Positions 1 to 14,124 are shown, numbered from the stretch's first letter. The stretch is DNA of 64,000 nucleotides from Buxus sempervirens (GCA_947561395.2 OX387191.1:33249439-33313438), one strand, 5' to 3'. The notes: a model not told the origin generated them from the letters alone. Program-made: numbers and translations.

Positions 1-896
1 TAATCTGCAACTGGCTCAACCCCACGGATATTGTCCTCACCAGGATCTGAAAACAAAACAAAAACAACCGGAATGAGATACGAATATCTCAGCAAGTAGC
101 ACATGCATGCATAAAAACATTTATTAACAGTTTTCAACATGCTCCTGAAATAACTATGCATTACTAACAACATCCAACCTTACCGTTTAAGCCGAATAAT
201 CCAATACCAACATATACTGATAAAGAAATATGTTTACAATCACTGAATAATTGAAAACCAAAATGTACACTCATTAGGACTAAGTCCATGTTGGACTCAT
301 GAAATAAATTGCCTTTAACTAGTGTAAAACCAAGCTCACTATGCCACCTCCCGGCTTATGAGCGAAGCCGAACTACTCAGACATCGACTTATTGCAGGTG
401 AACCCATTCAGATACAGAAGTGGGTTGGCATGAACTATCCTAACATAGCCGCAGCCAACCAGATACAGTGAAGGCCTCATCGAGCTATATGATGGAAACG
501 CGTGCGCGAACAAGGTATTACAACTAGCAAAAATCAATCTATTCCACCACCTAGCTCTTAACTTGACAAATGTGGATCCACACCGAGCTATGCCATCTAG
601 ACTCAAAACTAATGATTAAAATAACCAAACAAATTTTATAGTGCCAATCAATCATCAACACCCTCCAAGATACATGGAGTAAACTAATCTTCTCTCCAAG
701 GTACATGGAGAGATTCCAAATTCATTCCGAGATACACGGAGATAAAATAACCATCATTTCATCAAAAATTTTCCAAACATCTTTCTAGTACCTGGAGAAA
801 CCAAATAATCACCTTTTATCCAAAACAATTTGACTTTAAGTCCATTTTCAAAATATTGTATAAAATTCCCTTTTTGAGTCAAAATTTAGTAAAAAC
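1..896. repeat. Gypsy-type LTR fragment, cut by the window edge (host of nested solo LTRs)
   Basis: This is non-coding, AT-rich sequence that shares ordered blocks with the solo LTR at 6,615-8,963. Examples are 'ggaatgagatacgaatat' near 80 (compare 7,041) and a 'cttat(a/g)agcgaagc' block near 355 (compare 7,350). It also holds three degenerate copies of a 'ga(t/g)acatggag'-like unit at 668-745. The sequence probably resumes at 3,835-4,762, because the block between is an insertion with a target duplication. No gene is seen. Confidence 0.55.
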
Positions 897-3834
897 TGTA
901 AAGTCTCGGTTAAACCGGCAAAACTTAGTGTTTAAATCAAATCTTAACTTCACTCTTGAAATCAGAACCTCTATTAATTTTCCTTTACCTCAACAAGAAT
1001 TTACATGCCAAGCTTACACTCATGTCACTCTTAATTAGCTTAAAATCTTCAATGTTTTTCTTAATATTTCTTATTTTATCTAAACACTCCATTAACCCCA
1101 TTTACTGAATTAGTTCATGTTATCCTAAGATATACTCCCAGCAGCAGCTCCTACTTGTATTTTATACTCTAGACAATTTTTTTTTACTCAAGTTCACAAT
1201 GCCTATTTTCTTACTCTTTACTTTATGTCTACATCCCTTGTTTACTTATTGTTTATTGTCTTTTCAGCATCCTAAGGTTCATCCATAAACCCTTTATTCA
1301 TCTACAACTAGCTCATTACTTACCCTCTCAATTGTAGTGAGTTATGCACAAGGTACATGGGCTAGAGAATATTCAGCACCTAGAATTTATTCGAAATTTT
1401 CCACTAAACTGCTTGCTGAATTTTCACATCCTAATACCTGAAAAGTATTTCTCAGATTCAGCCCTTGTGGCTCCCCAATAGTTTAATAATACCAATGATT
1501 ATTTCCCTAATTAATCTCTCACCATTTGAAGTTAAAACAGTTCATGGAGTACACAACCATTGCTGTCCCCAAACACAACAGTACTTGGTTTTACACACAC
1601 AGGTTCAGACTTCGTATTTTAGGACTTCAACTGTGCTACCAATTTAGCACATTCATTCATAGCTACACTTCTAATTTAGGCATGAGCAAACCCTATCTGA
1701 AATGTAGTATTTGATACCTACAGTGGTGATGAAGTTGCTGCTGACGTTTAAGGAAGTAGGCACCAGCAGCACTAGCTTCCTAATTAAACATATCAGCACC
1801 TATCCATAACAGCACCCACAATGGTGATGGAGTTGCTTATTTAAACATAACAGCACCTAAAGTGCTCGAACAAGCCACTCATAACTATGTACAGCCTCTA
1901 AAATATTCCTACTTCTAGAGTATCTCAATCCCTTAAAATCTAGCAATAACCCTTCAATACAATTCCTAAGAAATCCCCAATCCTAACCTTTAATAACATT
2001 GTATATTTGAACTGTAAAAGAGTGGAATCTCAGCAACTAACTTATTGGAAATGAGCTGAGTACCATTCGGCCATGCTCAGCAAACCAGGCCACCAGCAAC
2101 ACCTTAAAATCCTAGTCAATGCCACAACCAAAGTCCTTTACATTATTCTAAAGTGTCACTCACCACTACCTGCAGAAATTTTCCTAAGTCTTCACCTACT
2201 GTATTTGACTCACTTTGGGTTAAAATAAGTCACTCAGACCACATCACAAACAGTAGCCCCTCATAGTTTTTCGTTTAGAAAATCTGCAATATCAGTAAGG
2301 TTTTAATCCCCAATGGATCTAATCCATTCCTTCACCTGTTCCACATTCCAAATCCCATTCAAATTACCTAATGAAACAGCAACCATACCTTAAAATTCTG
2401 ATTGCACCACTTCAGCAACTAAACGTGCCATGCATCCATGACTAACCAGAAAACAGAGAACCAATTTATTATGCAATTTCTGTACAATATTTCCTATTTG
2501 AAACATCTAAATCATTTCGATTGTTATACCACTTGCCACTTAATATCCAGGTCATTACCAAGAGAATTCAGGTTCAATACATTCATCATAGATGGATTTA
2601 ATTTCACCACCAACACCTTTATTTTTGCAATCGATTGATCACTCACACATTCACATAAATCAGAAAATCAGCATCCATTATAGGACCCTATATACCTATA
2701 TAACCTGATTAATCCTCTTCCTCATTTGATCACTAACAGTTCAAGCACATTTACTTTATAACAGTATCCTTGTAAAGTTGTCTAAACAAACTTACTATAG
2801 CTCAAGGCTAGGCGCCAGAAATTCTGCAACATTTAGGTTCGACTAACCTCAAATTAAAGGCTGAACTACTTCAATTCAAACAGGTAAAAACAAAGTAAGT
2901 TTTATGCTAATTACAATCTATTCACCATAGAAAAAGAACCTACTATATACCACCTGTCGCCCATGATAAAACCACTCATTCGATACAATTTCTATACCAT
3001 AAACAGATTTGGAACACCAGATCAGGTTTCATGGAAAATCCTCCACAAGTATAAACGAAATCCATTCAAAAATAAACAACAAATCCGAGAATTAACTATG
3101 CTACCTACCTTGATTAAGCAATCCACATTTTGATTTCCCACAGCCGCCAAGCACACTCTCCCAATCCAATTTATGTTTTCATTCGAGCTCTTCCTCTGCT
3201 CCACTGAAATCTAAAATTTGCAAAGCAAAAAGTCAGATATGAGATTTGATTACCTAATCACCAAATGACCTATCAAAACCTCAATTAAAAACCAATACCT
3301 CCTGTTTTGGAAGAAGACACAACCTCAATTACTCAGCTGCAGCAGATTTCTCTTCTCTTCCTCTTAGACAGAAGATAGTATTACAACAACTCCTTGAGCA
3401 GTTCATCAACTCCAGATCCGGCCTCTTCCCTAATTCCTCCTCTTCTCTTCTGAAAACACCCAAATTCAGATCACCCACTCCAGAAAACTTCAACTGAAAT
3501 TTCTCCTTAACCTTTTGTAGTTGCCGCCCAGCAAGTTTTAGTCATGAGCGTGTGGTGTGCCACTCCACCACACCTCCTTTACTACAGCAACCCTGTTTAT
3601 TACATATGTATATTTTTCTCACATTAAATTCCACATCAGCAACCCACTTAACCTTCATATTACACAACAAAAAATTTCTTACCTTGTTAAAATAAAGGAT
3701 CTCCAAGCTGGTCCACCCGGATTTAAATTAAGGCCATATGGTCACCCTTGACTAAAAAAAAACATTAATTAGATTTTTATTTAAGATATTAAACTAATAT
3801 AATTTTTATTTGCATAAAAATTAGGGATTTTACA
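897..3834. mobile_element. Solo LTR (gypsy-type), TSD AAAAC
   Basis: The segment starts TGTAAAGTCTCGG and ends AGGGATTTTACA, so it has TG...CA ends that are imperfect inverted copies of each other, as in the other LTRs here. It is flanked by AAAAC at 892-896 and again at 3,835-3,839, a perfect 5-bp duplication. There is no primer-binding site, polypurine tract or internal gag-pol, so this is an LTR-LTR recombination product (solo LTR) of about 2.9 kb. Short open frames inside it have no recognisable content. Confidence 0.7.
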
Positions 3835-4762
3835 AAACACTCTTAAAATACCCCAATCTAGTTATTACATGAGTTAGGATCCCTCAAAAACAAGTTTAGA
3901 ATCGAAAACTGGGTCAAAATCCCTAATTATGGAAATTTGACAGTGAGCGCTCAATGTGGCGCTCGAGCAGCTTGTTGGGAGGTCATGCGTCCTATCAGGC
4001 AACTATTTTCTGGGTTTTAGACTTTGGGTGCTCGCTGTGGCATTCGAGCTACGGGTCCGGTGCTCATAATATTTTCTAAATTATGCTCTCGGGTTTGAAA
4101 ATCCAAAATAAAGTACAGGCGAGGTGCTCGCTCAGGCGCTCAATGTGAATTGGGTGCTCTAAGCAAATTAAGCACATATGAAAGGGCACCTAAGTGGGCA
4201 TTCAAGCCGTTACTCAGGCGACCATGTAAATTGCTAATTTTCCAAAATTTCCAAAATTCAAAACTAAATCTAAAGATCATGCTTCCAACACTTCAAATCA
4301 ATTCTAAAACATGGCAAATCAATCCAACGCAAATAAATCACATCATACAAGGATTTGATCATAAAAACTCCAATAAATCATGCATATAAACATGGATCCC
4401 GAGAAATCCGAAAATCTGATTTTAGTGCAAGTTAGAAGGGACTACTTGCCTTGCTTCTCAAATGAAATCCACTCCAATAAACACAGATTTCACCCTCTTG
4501 CAAATCCAAATGAAAATGACAAATTTTCTCCTTCTCATCTGAATCAAAAGAATATGATCACAAAACTTTTTCAGCAACACAACCCGTTTGTATTGAGCAT
4601 AAACATAACTTTTAATAAGTCGAGTTTCAATCAAATTCGATTTATTTCAGTTTGTTTTTCGAATGAAGACTCCAAGTCAGATTGATTCTATATTAGTCAA
4701 TAGTAGATTATAGATTCAGTTATGATTTTTTTCCAAACTTGTAGTGTACAAAATCTTCAAAT
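3835..4762. repeat. Continuation of the host LTR fragment
   Basis: This part is comparatively GC-rich and carries repeated 'gctcg' and 'gcgctcaatg' words (3,950-4,230). The same kind of block occurs at 5,690-5,920 in opposite orientation and at 8,040-8,320, so it is a shared LTR middle section. No gene is seen. Confidence 0.5.
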
Positions 4763-7700
4763 TGTAATACCTCGAAATTTTCCAAATTTATTTATTAATT
4801 TAAATCCAAGATTTGCTGAGATTAATTTATTAATTCATAATTTGATTCAATCAGGTGATCATGTGGAGAACGAAGATCCAAATTTTGAGGTTAATCCTAC
4901 GGATGGATCTTGAGTTTTAACGTAAGTTAGATTTAAGTAATTATCTTTAATCCTATTGGTTGTTAGAATAAGACATGATATAATGGCATGCATGGGATTG
5001 TATTTTAATAAAATAAGATTATTAGAAGCTTGGACGTGCGTATGAGGATTGTAGTGTTTCCTTATGAGAGTTTCTTTATTTTGGGAGATTTCTTATATGG
5101 GTATTGGTCATGTGATATCTTATTGGAAGAATTCCTAAAAGTTCTCTTTTGCTTTGGATGATTGGAAAGAAGAGAGAGCTAACGTGAAGTTTTTGCTGGA
5201 TTTTCGTTAAACTCCATACTAGTGTTGAGAAGGGAGATTTTCATGGATTTATTGCTATGTTGAAGAAGAGATTGAAAGCTTGAAGATTTTACTTGGTTTG
5301 GTTTGCGAAAAAGGTAACTAGTAACCCTTACTTGGAGAAAATAGCATGTTTTCATGTTTAGTCAACAAACCATGGTGTTAATGCGATTTATTTGATTGAG
5401 AAATCATTGTTGTGATGTTCGGATGATTTTACATGAGGTTTTAAAGTGCTAGAAAGAAATAGTTATTCATGCTTGATCATATTCTTGTTTAGGATGAGTT
5501 TTATTAAAAATCTATTGTTTGAAGAGAAAATTTGATTGGTATTTGTTTAAATTGATTGGAAATATTTTAAGAATGATTTTAGATGCATTATAGTTGATTT
5601 TGAATGGTAGAAATGAGTTTTAGAAGAATAAAGAGAAAAATCAGAATTTTGTAAAAATTTCCAGATTTTGCATATTTACACAAGTGCCCAGTGCCCTAGT
5701 TAACGCTCAAGTGCCCAAGCAAGCGCTTAGTTATTGGTTGAGGTCATCCTACGAGGCTCATGCAATCTATCAGGCGCCTCGCCTGTGTTTATTTTTGTTA
5801 AAACTTGAACCCGAGAGTGAAATAGTCAAACGCTCGAGATGTGGTTCGAGCGTTCAATGTGTGTTAAACCTTGAAGCTAGAGCCCGAGGGCTAGGTTGGC
5901 TGCCCAGCCCAGATTTTCTATATTGAGAAATTGACCTAGTTTTTCAATATAAAATGATTTTTGAGCAAATCCAACAGATTTACAAATAAGATTTGGGTAT
6001 GTATGAGTTGTTTTCAGTGGCCAAATAATTTTATAAAAATTATGAGGGTTTTGGGTACGTTCTACTGAAATAGCTCATGTTTTGGTTCTAAGAGGGAATA
6101 TGATTTTTGTATTGACTTGTTTGGAAACCTGTTGGTTTCCATACTTGTAATAGTTAGTTTTGAAGATATTTTAAGTTATAGAATTGTATAAAAAAATTTT
6201 CTTATAGTTGTGGGTAGATTGAGCCTATTTCTTGGACCTTGACAGTTTTGATAAACATTGGTTTTCCTCTATAAAGGAGGGGATTTTATTTACTATTTAT
6301 TCTGAATGAAAGAGTTATGTTGCCTTGAGGGCGGTGACTATAAATTTATCTCTACGAGGGAGTAGTTTTTGCCATGAGGGCCACGATTCTATATTATTTG
6401 CCAAAAGGGCATAGTACTATACTACAATTTGGTATACATTGATTTGATCATGAGGATCACATGTTTTGGTTTTGTTGACTTGTGTCTAGCGGGCTTAACT
6501 TGTTATAGATCCATAGTTTAGCTAGTAGTGAAGTCTGTCTATTTTTGTTTGGATTAAGTCTAGTTCCTTTATGCATTTCCTCCATAATGGAGAGGCCTTC
6601 TATGAGGGATGATCTGTAACGCCCCGAACCTAGGTCAATGTAAAACCGACACTTAACCTGAATCCGAAGTGCTACGGGCCCAAAATTTCTAAATACCAGA
6701 CAATTAAATTCAATTCGTTTAACAAATAATTTCAGAGTGCGGAAGTCTTATTATTAATAAAAACCAATAATCAGCATGAATTAAAGTCATCTAAATCATC
6801 TCATAAAAAATAAATCAGGTCTAGTAAAATAGGCTCTATCACTCTCACTCTCATAAACATCAATCCATAAATAACAAATAAATAATCAATGCCTCAAATA
6901 ACAGCATTAACCTTAAAACCTATCTACTATGGATAATAATAGTCCTCTGGAAGAAAATAAGCAAACTCGCCCCCAGAATCAAACCCCAAGTCTTTTTCAT
7001 GCATATCAACTGAAAACAAATAATAATAATAATAATAATAGGAATGAGATACGAATATCCCAGTAGGTAACAACATGCATGAATAAACTGTTCATACATA
7101 AAAATAGTTGTATTTTCATGCTCTGTAAAATAAACGAATAAACAGAATATAATCTCAACAGATTAAACAATAATCAAATCAAAACAGTTCAACAAGTATA
7201 ATCCTTTCCACCAACATAAATTCAAATACAAGAGTGTAATAAGCAAGATCAAAACTAATCCATTATAATCCCTCATACATCATTGTAGGACTCATGAAGA
7301 CAAGCAGGTCTTTGAAAAGAAACTCTCCCTTCACTATGTCACCATGCGACTTATAAGCGAAGCTACTAAGACCCTCAAACCGGTATATCAACTAAGACAA
7401 GAGGCTTAGTTATCGACTTATTGCGCAGGAAACTTACAAAGTTCGGCATGTACCATCCAGCACGCAGCACCTTAATCAATACATAGGGATGACCGCTTAT
7501 CCACACATACATGCAGACCCTCTAAAGCAAACTAACTTGCAAAGGAAGCGCGAGAGCAAACTAGGAGTACCCAAACAAAGAAAAAGCTCTTCACTCTCAA
7601 GCTTAACCCTATGGATCCATATGCAGCTATGCCCACTAGACAACAATAATAACACTTTACTTAAACGAATATGGTTTAAATAATAGTGCCTAGTGGCATA

Positions 7701-9742
7701 TAGGGTGTTCCGAATCTCATATTTTTTCCAAATATAATTTTACAAAATAGTTCAGATGTGAAGATTTTTCTAAAATTCAAAAATCAGGATACTTTAAACT
7801 ATATTTTGCTGCATTTTTCCCAATCAAATCAAATCAGAGAGTGAAATAACCCAAAAATCCTTTTATTTTCAAAGTAAGACAACTCTTTTTGCAAACAACC
7901 CTAAATCACTAATCAATTTGTTTAAATACACAAGATCATTGAAAACAGTTGTAAACACTCAATATTTGTTGGTTCAAGTATTTAAATTCATTTAAAATTA
8001 TTTTTGGGATTGAATAATTCTTCAAAACATCAAAAATCAGGTTCTGCTAAGGTCGCTCAACCCTATTGCTTAGGCGACCTAGTTGGGCGGTCGTATAGTT
8101 TAAAAACGAAATTAAAAACAATGGGTGCTCAAGGTGGGCGCCCAGGCAATCTGATAGGCAACTTACATAAAAATAAATACTTTTTAACTGTCGCTCAGCC
8201 CTATCACTCAAGCGATCGGTTGGGCGACCTACGTTCTAAAGTTTCAAAAAAATACACAGGCGAGACACTCATCTAGGTTGCCTAGGCAATCCTGTCAGGC
8301 GCTCGACAAACCGCGATTGTTTTCAAACTCTGAATCAAGTTTTTAACCAACAACCCACATATATACATTACTTTAAAATCATTTCTAATAACTTTAAAAA
8401 CATATATACATTACTTTTAAAACATGCTAGACGCTCAAACCTTAGTAAAACTCAGTTCTCGATTAAACAGGTGTGCTACCTACCTCTGTTCGATCAAGTT
8501 CCTTCTTCCACTACTTTCCTGTTAGTGTAGATGTTGATCTCTCTCTCTCCACAGCAACACATAACTCCTTCGGATTGCAGAATACTTTAAGATCAACAAA
8601 CTCCTCCGTCTCCTTTTTCTCTTCTCTCTCGGTCTCTTGTTTCCTTTAGCCGCTAGAGAATACAAAACAATACACAATACGCAATACAATTAGTCGTATT
8701 CTCTAAAGTATTAAAACCCTATTTTAATCCCTTCTGATCTTGTGTGTCTCACTTCCATCATAACCTATACTATTAACCAATCAGAATAAAAGATAGCCTT
8801 AAATTAATACTTACTTCAATATCTCATGATCCAACGGTTAGATTTGCATCAAACTCTTGATCTCTTCCATCAATGCGATCACCTATGTAAATAATTATAA
8901 TCCATCAATAAAAATACTAATTATTATTTAATTTAAAATTCTAAAAATTTTCGGGGTATTACATGATCTGCAGAAATTCCACTTCTACCATTATGGAGTT
9001 TCCACCATGAGGGTGATGATATTGATATCGGATATGTTGCAATTTATTCTTAGACTGGATTTGTTGGACTAGGTCTTGACCTTTCAAACTGGTCATATTT
9101 CACGAGTCATGTGAATTCACATACACTTAAGTTTGTTTTGATTCTCATGAAGAGATTACTGTTGGTTTTGAAATGTACTTGTGAAAATAATTATTACTTT
9201 GGATTGTGATTAGTCGGATTATTGCTGAATTTGTTATACCTCATGAATTATATTTTGGATAGCAACATGGACTGTTTTATTCATGCATGTTGCTACTTAC
9301 TGGGATTTTATATCTCACCTCGTGTTTTAATGTTATGTTTTTAGATCTTGTTGGAGAGGACGTAACTGACGAGGTAGAACAACCAAAGAATCAGGAAGAC
9401 GAATACTTTTATTATGTAGGGATTTTATTTGAGTAGATGGATTGTAGTAGGATTTTATTTCAGTTATTATTAACAGGATATTATTTTGATTTGAGAAGTT
9501 GATGAGAGTTAGTTGACATTTTATTATCCAGACTTAACATAAAATGATTTTGATTTTAATTGATCATGTTTCTGCAATTATTTGAAGGATATAGATGGAA
9601 TATGAATTTTATAGCGTACTCTGATGTCTTAATTAAATTGAATATTAATTATTTGTTTAGATTTAGTTGCTTTGGGCCCACAAAGCTAGAACTTCGGGTT
9701 TGGATTATTCATGAGGAACGTTTTCAGATTCATGGCACTACA
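4763..9742. mobile_element. Solo LTR with a second solo LTR nested in it, TSD CAAAT
   Basis: On the plus strand it starts TGTAATACCTCGAAATTTT and ends ATGGCACTACA. The 5 bases before it (4,758-4,762) and after it (9,743-9,747) are both CAAAT. Internal blocks match the neighbouring LTRs in reverse orientation, for instance a 'tgcatgttgctacttactggg' stretch near 9,283-9,303. Removing the nested 6,615-8,963 insertion and its target copy leaves about 2.6 kb. No gag-pol is present. Confidence 0.72.
6615..8963. mobile_element. Solo LTR (gypsy-type), TSD TGATC, nested
   Basis: It starts TGTAACGCCCCGAACC and ends TTTTCGGGGTATTACA, the typical near-palindromic LTR tips of plant chromovirus-like gypsy elements. 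TGATC occurs at 6,610-6,614 and at 8,964-8,968. Joining the two flanks restores a continuous LTR sequence. There is an (AAT)n run at about 7,020-7,040 and a 'gcgctcg' block at 8,040-8,320. At 2,349 bp with no internal region it is a solo LTR, and it is younger than its host. Confidence 0.8.
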
Positions 9743-12700
9743 CAAATGGATGGATTTTTAAATGAAACTAGGTTCATTGAAAGCTGTGCATATATATTTT
9801 GAATCCTCCAATTTTGGAACATTTATATGAAGCCAAGTTTTAGTCATGACTTGTTGAAGTTGGCATGGGTTATATATTCTTAATGGTTGTATCTTTGACT
9901 TCGACCAATCATACATTCTTCAGTTATAATCAATATTGAATGATTTTAAAATCTGATTCTTTCTCATTAATAAGTTTTCTTTCAAATGAAACCTTTTTTT
10001 TTTTTGACTAGATGTGGATTTAAATTGAAGGCTCTATGTTTGATTTAATTAGAATTTCTGAGGAGCAGTTTTTCTATTCAATTAGACAATTTAAATTTTG
10101 AGTTTGAATCTTAATTTTTCATGATCTGAGGTTTATATTTTTCATTACACAATTTTAATTGTGAAAAAATTAATGAAATTCATCCTAATCCGGAGTGTAA
10201 TCTGCATTGAGAGCTATACATTCCTATTTTATTTTACTTCATTCTAAAGCAAGCAATTTAAAATTATGAAAATTAGGCAATCATCTATGGATGGATGAGT
10301 GCAGGCATGTCTAACACCTTCACTTGCTCATGACCAAACCACCATACCTTGATATTTGGCTTTGAGCAATATTTGGTATATATATATATTTTATGTGTTT
10401 TAGTGACCATCCACACCTAAATTCATTGGATAGTAGCGACTCCTTTGTCTATGTCAAATGCATGGTATGGCATGATTCCTATGGTTTTAAAACATACAAA
10501 ATCATGATGAAGGCATGAAATCTTGTAGGCTAAAGCTTCCAATGAAAAATAAAATTGTAGATCCACCTACCTTAATTGCAAAATGTCCTCTATAATTTAA
10601 TCATGATGTGCAGTTTTTGAACTTGCTATAAAGCTTATCTTCTTTCTTTCTTCTCTTTCCATGTCCTAAGCTTCTCCTTTTCTCATGTTCAACATTATCC
10701 TATACATCCAACATTTTTTTTCCTTTTTTCCCAAAATAATGAGAAAAGGCTAAAATAAGCCTATTTGTAACTGGAGTTTAAGGTTTCCTAATTCAATTGG
10801 ATTATTAAAAACACCTTAAGCCGTCTAAAAATCCAAAGTCTTCCATATTTCCTAATTTTCATCCAATTTTAGTTTAGTTATTTAAACAAATATATTTGCA
10901 CTATACTACAAAAGTTAGAGTTCCATAATAAGCATTGTTCCTACAGCACCCTTTTTTTCACTTAATTAATGGGCTGCATACTTGACTATTTAGGTCCAAT
11001 CTAGACTCAACTCAACTCCAATAGGGTTCTGAAGCCTGATAGGTTAATTTATTAATTAATTAATCATTTAGAGTAATATTTGGAAAAAGATCAAACTGAC
11101 CCTAGTAAATTTGTAGGTCGTCATTAAATGTGAAATCTCTAAGATTTTCCCGTTATTTAATTGTAATTTTCATTTGTTTCTTCTTCATCTTGTGGACCCG
11201 CATAAATAAGCCCCTAGATATATACTAGGGAAAGAATTAATACAAGACAAGACACTCATCTGACATCAATACTATATACTTGCTTGGAATGTCAATATTT
11301 ATTATTGCATGACTAATGAACCATAACTTTCACATGCGTATGTATACTACATGTATATGTATATACATTTTCTTATTTCAACGCCCAACCGACCAAACCT
11401 ACAACCCCAATACCAAACCCACATGTATATCTATCTATACCATATATAACGAGAATAGGTCCCTTGGGAAGCATGCCAACAACCATACATGATTTTCCCA
11501 AAAAACTGTTATCATTGGTTGTAAAGGCATAATTAATATAACGTTAAAATAGTCAAAACTCTCCCTATCTATACTATATACAACGCTAGGCGCCCCCTTG
11601 GGAATCGTGCCAATCAAAATTTTGCAACTCTCCAAAGTAGCCCTTATGTATCATTGTGAAGATTCATTAATAAAAGGGTGCAATAGTCATAACTCTCAAG
11701 TTTTTTAAAACTTAATAATCAGTTGCAAAACCATTCCCTCTTGCCCGTAGCTTCTTTCTTTGTACATGGAGTACCCTATGTGCATCCAACCAGTCCATTT
11801 AAAATCTAGACAGTTCCAAAAGAGTTTCCTCCCTCTACGTGGAATATTAATTCACATGCGCCCCGCTAGTCTCCCGAAAATGAAAATTAATTCCTGCAAT
11901 ATGCATTGCTTCTTACTATCTAATAGTAAGTTAGCAACCTCCTTAGGTACTCTTTTTACATGCTTAAATAGTCTTGACATAATTTTGGTCATCTTATCTC
12001 CTATTTATGTAACAGCTTGACTTTAGAAGGTAAACTTATCCTTTTTTTTTCTAGTATTTCCACACACTAATCCCACGTTTTTATCTCAGTAAACCTTAAC
12101 CTGAGAATATTTTACCCTTCTTTTGGCCATCATTTTGGATTTGAGTTTGGAAACATTGTCTTTAGGTGTTTTATATTTCAATTATTTATATTCAAATTTT
12201 TTTATAAGAAGGATTTAAGTTTTCATTTTAAATTTTTTTAGGTATTTTAAGTTTTACCCTATATGACGAATTTGAAGTCAATAGCTTAGGAATAGATTGT
12301 CATGTTGTAATCATTATGGTTCACATCATTTAGGCCTACTAGTCACCATAAACAACTTGAACGAGATCCATCACCATCTTAGTTTATAATTTCAGTGTTT
12401 CCATGCCCTGTTTTCTTAAAGGATACTCTAGCTAAATATACTAAAGGTTGTTTCCATGCCCTGTTTTTCAATTTTTACTTTCATGCCCATGCCTACAAGG
12501 TGCCATGTATGTGTTAATCTCTGTAATTTGGCAATTAGAATAGCAACGTGATATGCAATAGCCTCACCACGTTGCAGCTGTGGTCCATCCATGTCAAGTT
12601 CAGTTGCCTTAAATGGCTAAAGCCCTTTTCACATCCAAGAAAAGAAAAATGAGTGTGAAAGAGTAAGGCAGCTGTTTTAGAAATTAAAGACTACTGCAAA

Positions 12701-12813
12701 AATTCTTTTGTGAATGCAAACTTGTATCTCTTCCTTTTCCTTCTGTTGCACCCAGCTTCAGTCTCCTTGCCTTCTCTGTGTTAGCTCCATGAGCTTGTTT
12801 CAGTAAGAAAATT
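9743..12813. other. Intergenic, AT-rich, no gene recognised
   Basis: No reading frame here has recognisable protein content. A degenerate direct duplication is visible at about 11,427-11,480 and 11,565-11,615, sharing a 'tatctatac(c/t)atata' core and a 'cccttgggaa' core. It may be part of an old transposon but cannot be classified. The rest is simple A/T-rich sequence. Confidence 0.4.
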
Positions 12814-12911
12814 GCAGAAGTGGGGGTTCCTTCCAGCCCAAAACAGTCCATGATCTTTGCCTTACTGCCTCAATGCTCTGTTTTGGACTGAAGGGAGCTC
12901 CCTGTTCTTCT
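12814..12911 (+). ncRNA. MIR319: MIR319-like microRNA hairpin (miR319 in the 3' arm)
   Basis: Positions 12,883-12,903 contain TTGGACTGAAGGGAGCTCCC plus T, which I recognise as the mature miR319 sequence (family known to target TCP transcription factor mRNAs). The upstream arm at 12,817-12,846 folds onto it. CCAAAACAG pairs perfectly with CTGTTTTGG next to the loop. Then about 20 further positions pair with G-U wobbles and only a few single mismatches. The loop is about 31 nt (12,847-12,877). Known MIR159/319 foldbacks are usually much longer, with a second conserved duplex between miRNA and loop, so this compact hairpin is atypical. It lies 1.2 kb upstream of the c6A start on the same strand. 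Expression cannot be judged from sequence. Confidence 0.72.
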
Positions 12912-14124
12912 CTTTTCCTTCTCTTCTCATGTTCTCAGCTTCTGGAACTAAATACTTTAGGGTGTAGAGTCTTTATTCTTTTGGTTTCATTGCATCTTCT
13001 GTCGTGCTTATGAAAGAACTAAATACTTGATCACATGGGTCATGTGTGCTGTTTTGGTGTCGGATGGCAAGACCCAAAGCCCACCTGATCCATCACTCGT
13101 GAGGTCAGATGACACTTGTAGTCATTCTTTTTACATTTGATCCCAAGGATCATGATTTAAATCTCATTCTCTCTCTCTCTTTTTGTTGGGTTTGTTTATT
13201 GGTTTTGACCACAAGAATGATTTAGTGTTATTGATTTCTTTACTAGCTCTATAACTAGAATTGTTATTGATTATTTAAAGAAAAAGTGAATAAAGCAATG
13301 CGAAGATCAAAATTCATGTCTCACTTTTATGTTTCAGTGAAAAAGAGCACATTGATGATGAACCAAATCCAAATGGAGTAGTACAAGATCAAGGAATAAG
13401 GAGGATGGATGCATTTAGACAATCAATTGTTGAAGCTATATCGCATGCTTGCAATAGTGATTGCCCTTGAGAGTATTATTCGTATTAATGTAATGAACTT
13501 TGCTATAAATCATGGATGTGATAGGACTTTGTGACTTTACTGATAGTTGCTATACTTATGTGTTTTAAATTAATAGACATAATCAGCAAACTCGTCTTTT
13601 ATTTTTTTTTCCTTTTTCATTTCTTAGGTGTTTCAAGTTTTATCTTTCAAGGATCAACCAATTTCGTATAATTATTCATGGAAAAAGAAAAAAAAAAGGA
13701 AAAACAAATTTCATGGAACTCATTTTATACTTGTTAACCAAACACTTTTCTAGGTGAAAATTCATTCTGCTATGTGTTAACCAAACGCAATTAGAAAGAC
13801 TTCAAAATTGAGTTGCAAAATGAGTTTTAAGAACTCATTCTCGGAATGAGTTCCTAATCCGGAATGAAAGCCAAACGAGGCCTAAACCAGCCGGCCAAAC
13901 CTCATGCCTACGCGCTTTCATCCCGACCACCAAATACACATCTCATTCCAACCCCAACACCCACATCGGACCCCCAACACAAACACTCCACAAAATATTC
14001 AAGAGTATCTTTTTGTTCACAAAATACTCAGATATGCTTCGTGGAATACACTAGTACATGGAAGAACAGCTCGTCATATATCATAGACTTGCAGTCGAAA
14101 CAGTTTAGTGAAGAAGAAGCAGCA
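12912..14124. other. Intergenic / 5' leader of the c6A gene
   Basis: This holds the presumed promoter and 5' UTR of the gene starting at 14,125; no convincing TATA box can be singled out. At 13,338-13,470 a short plus-strand open stretch ends in TGA and is unrecognised. At about 13,790-13,890 a degenerate MITE-like end ('gagttcctaatccgg', 'aacgaggcc') is seen. The frame of the c6A start codon stays open upstream to 13,864, so a longer N terminus is formally possible. Confidence 0.4.

Noticed and set aside
11400-11640. Possible Helitron end ('tctatactatatac')
   Set aside because: No 3' hairpin plus CTRR end and no AT target could be identified; the degenerate duplication alone is not enough.
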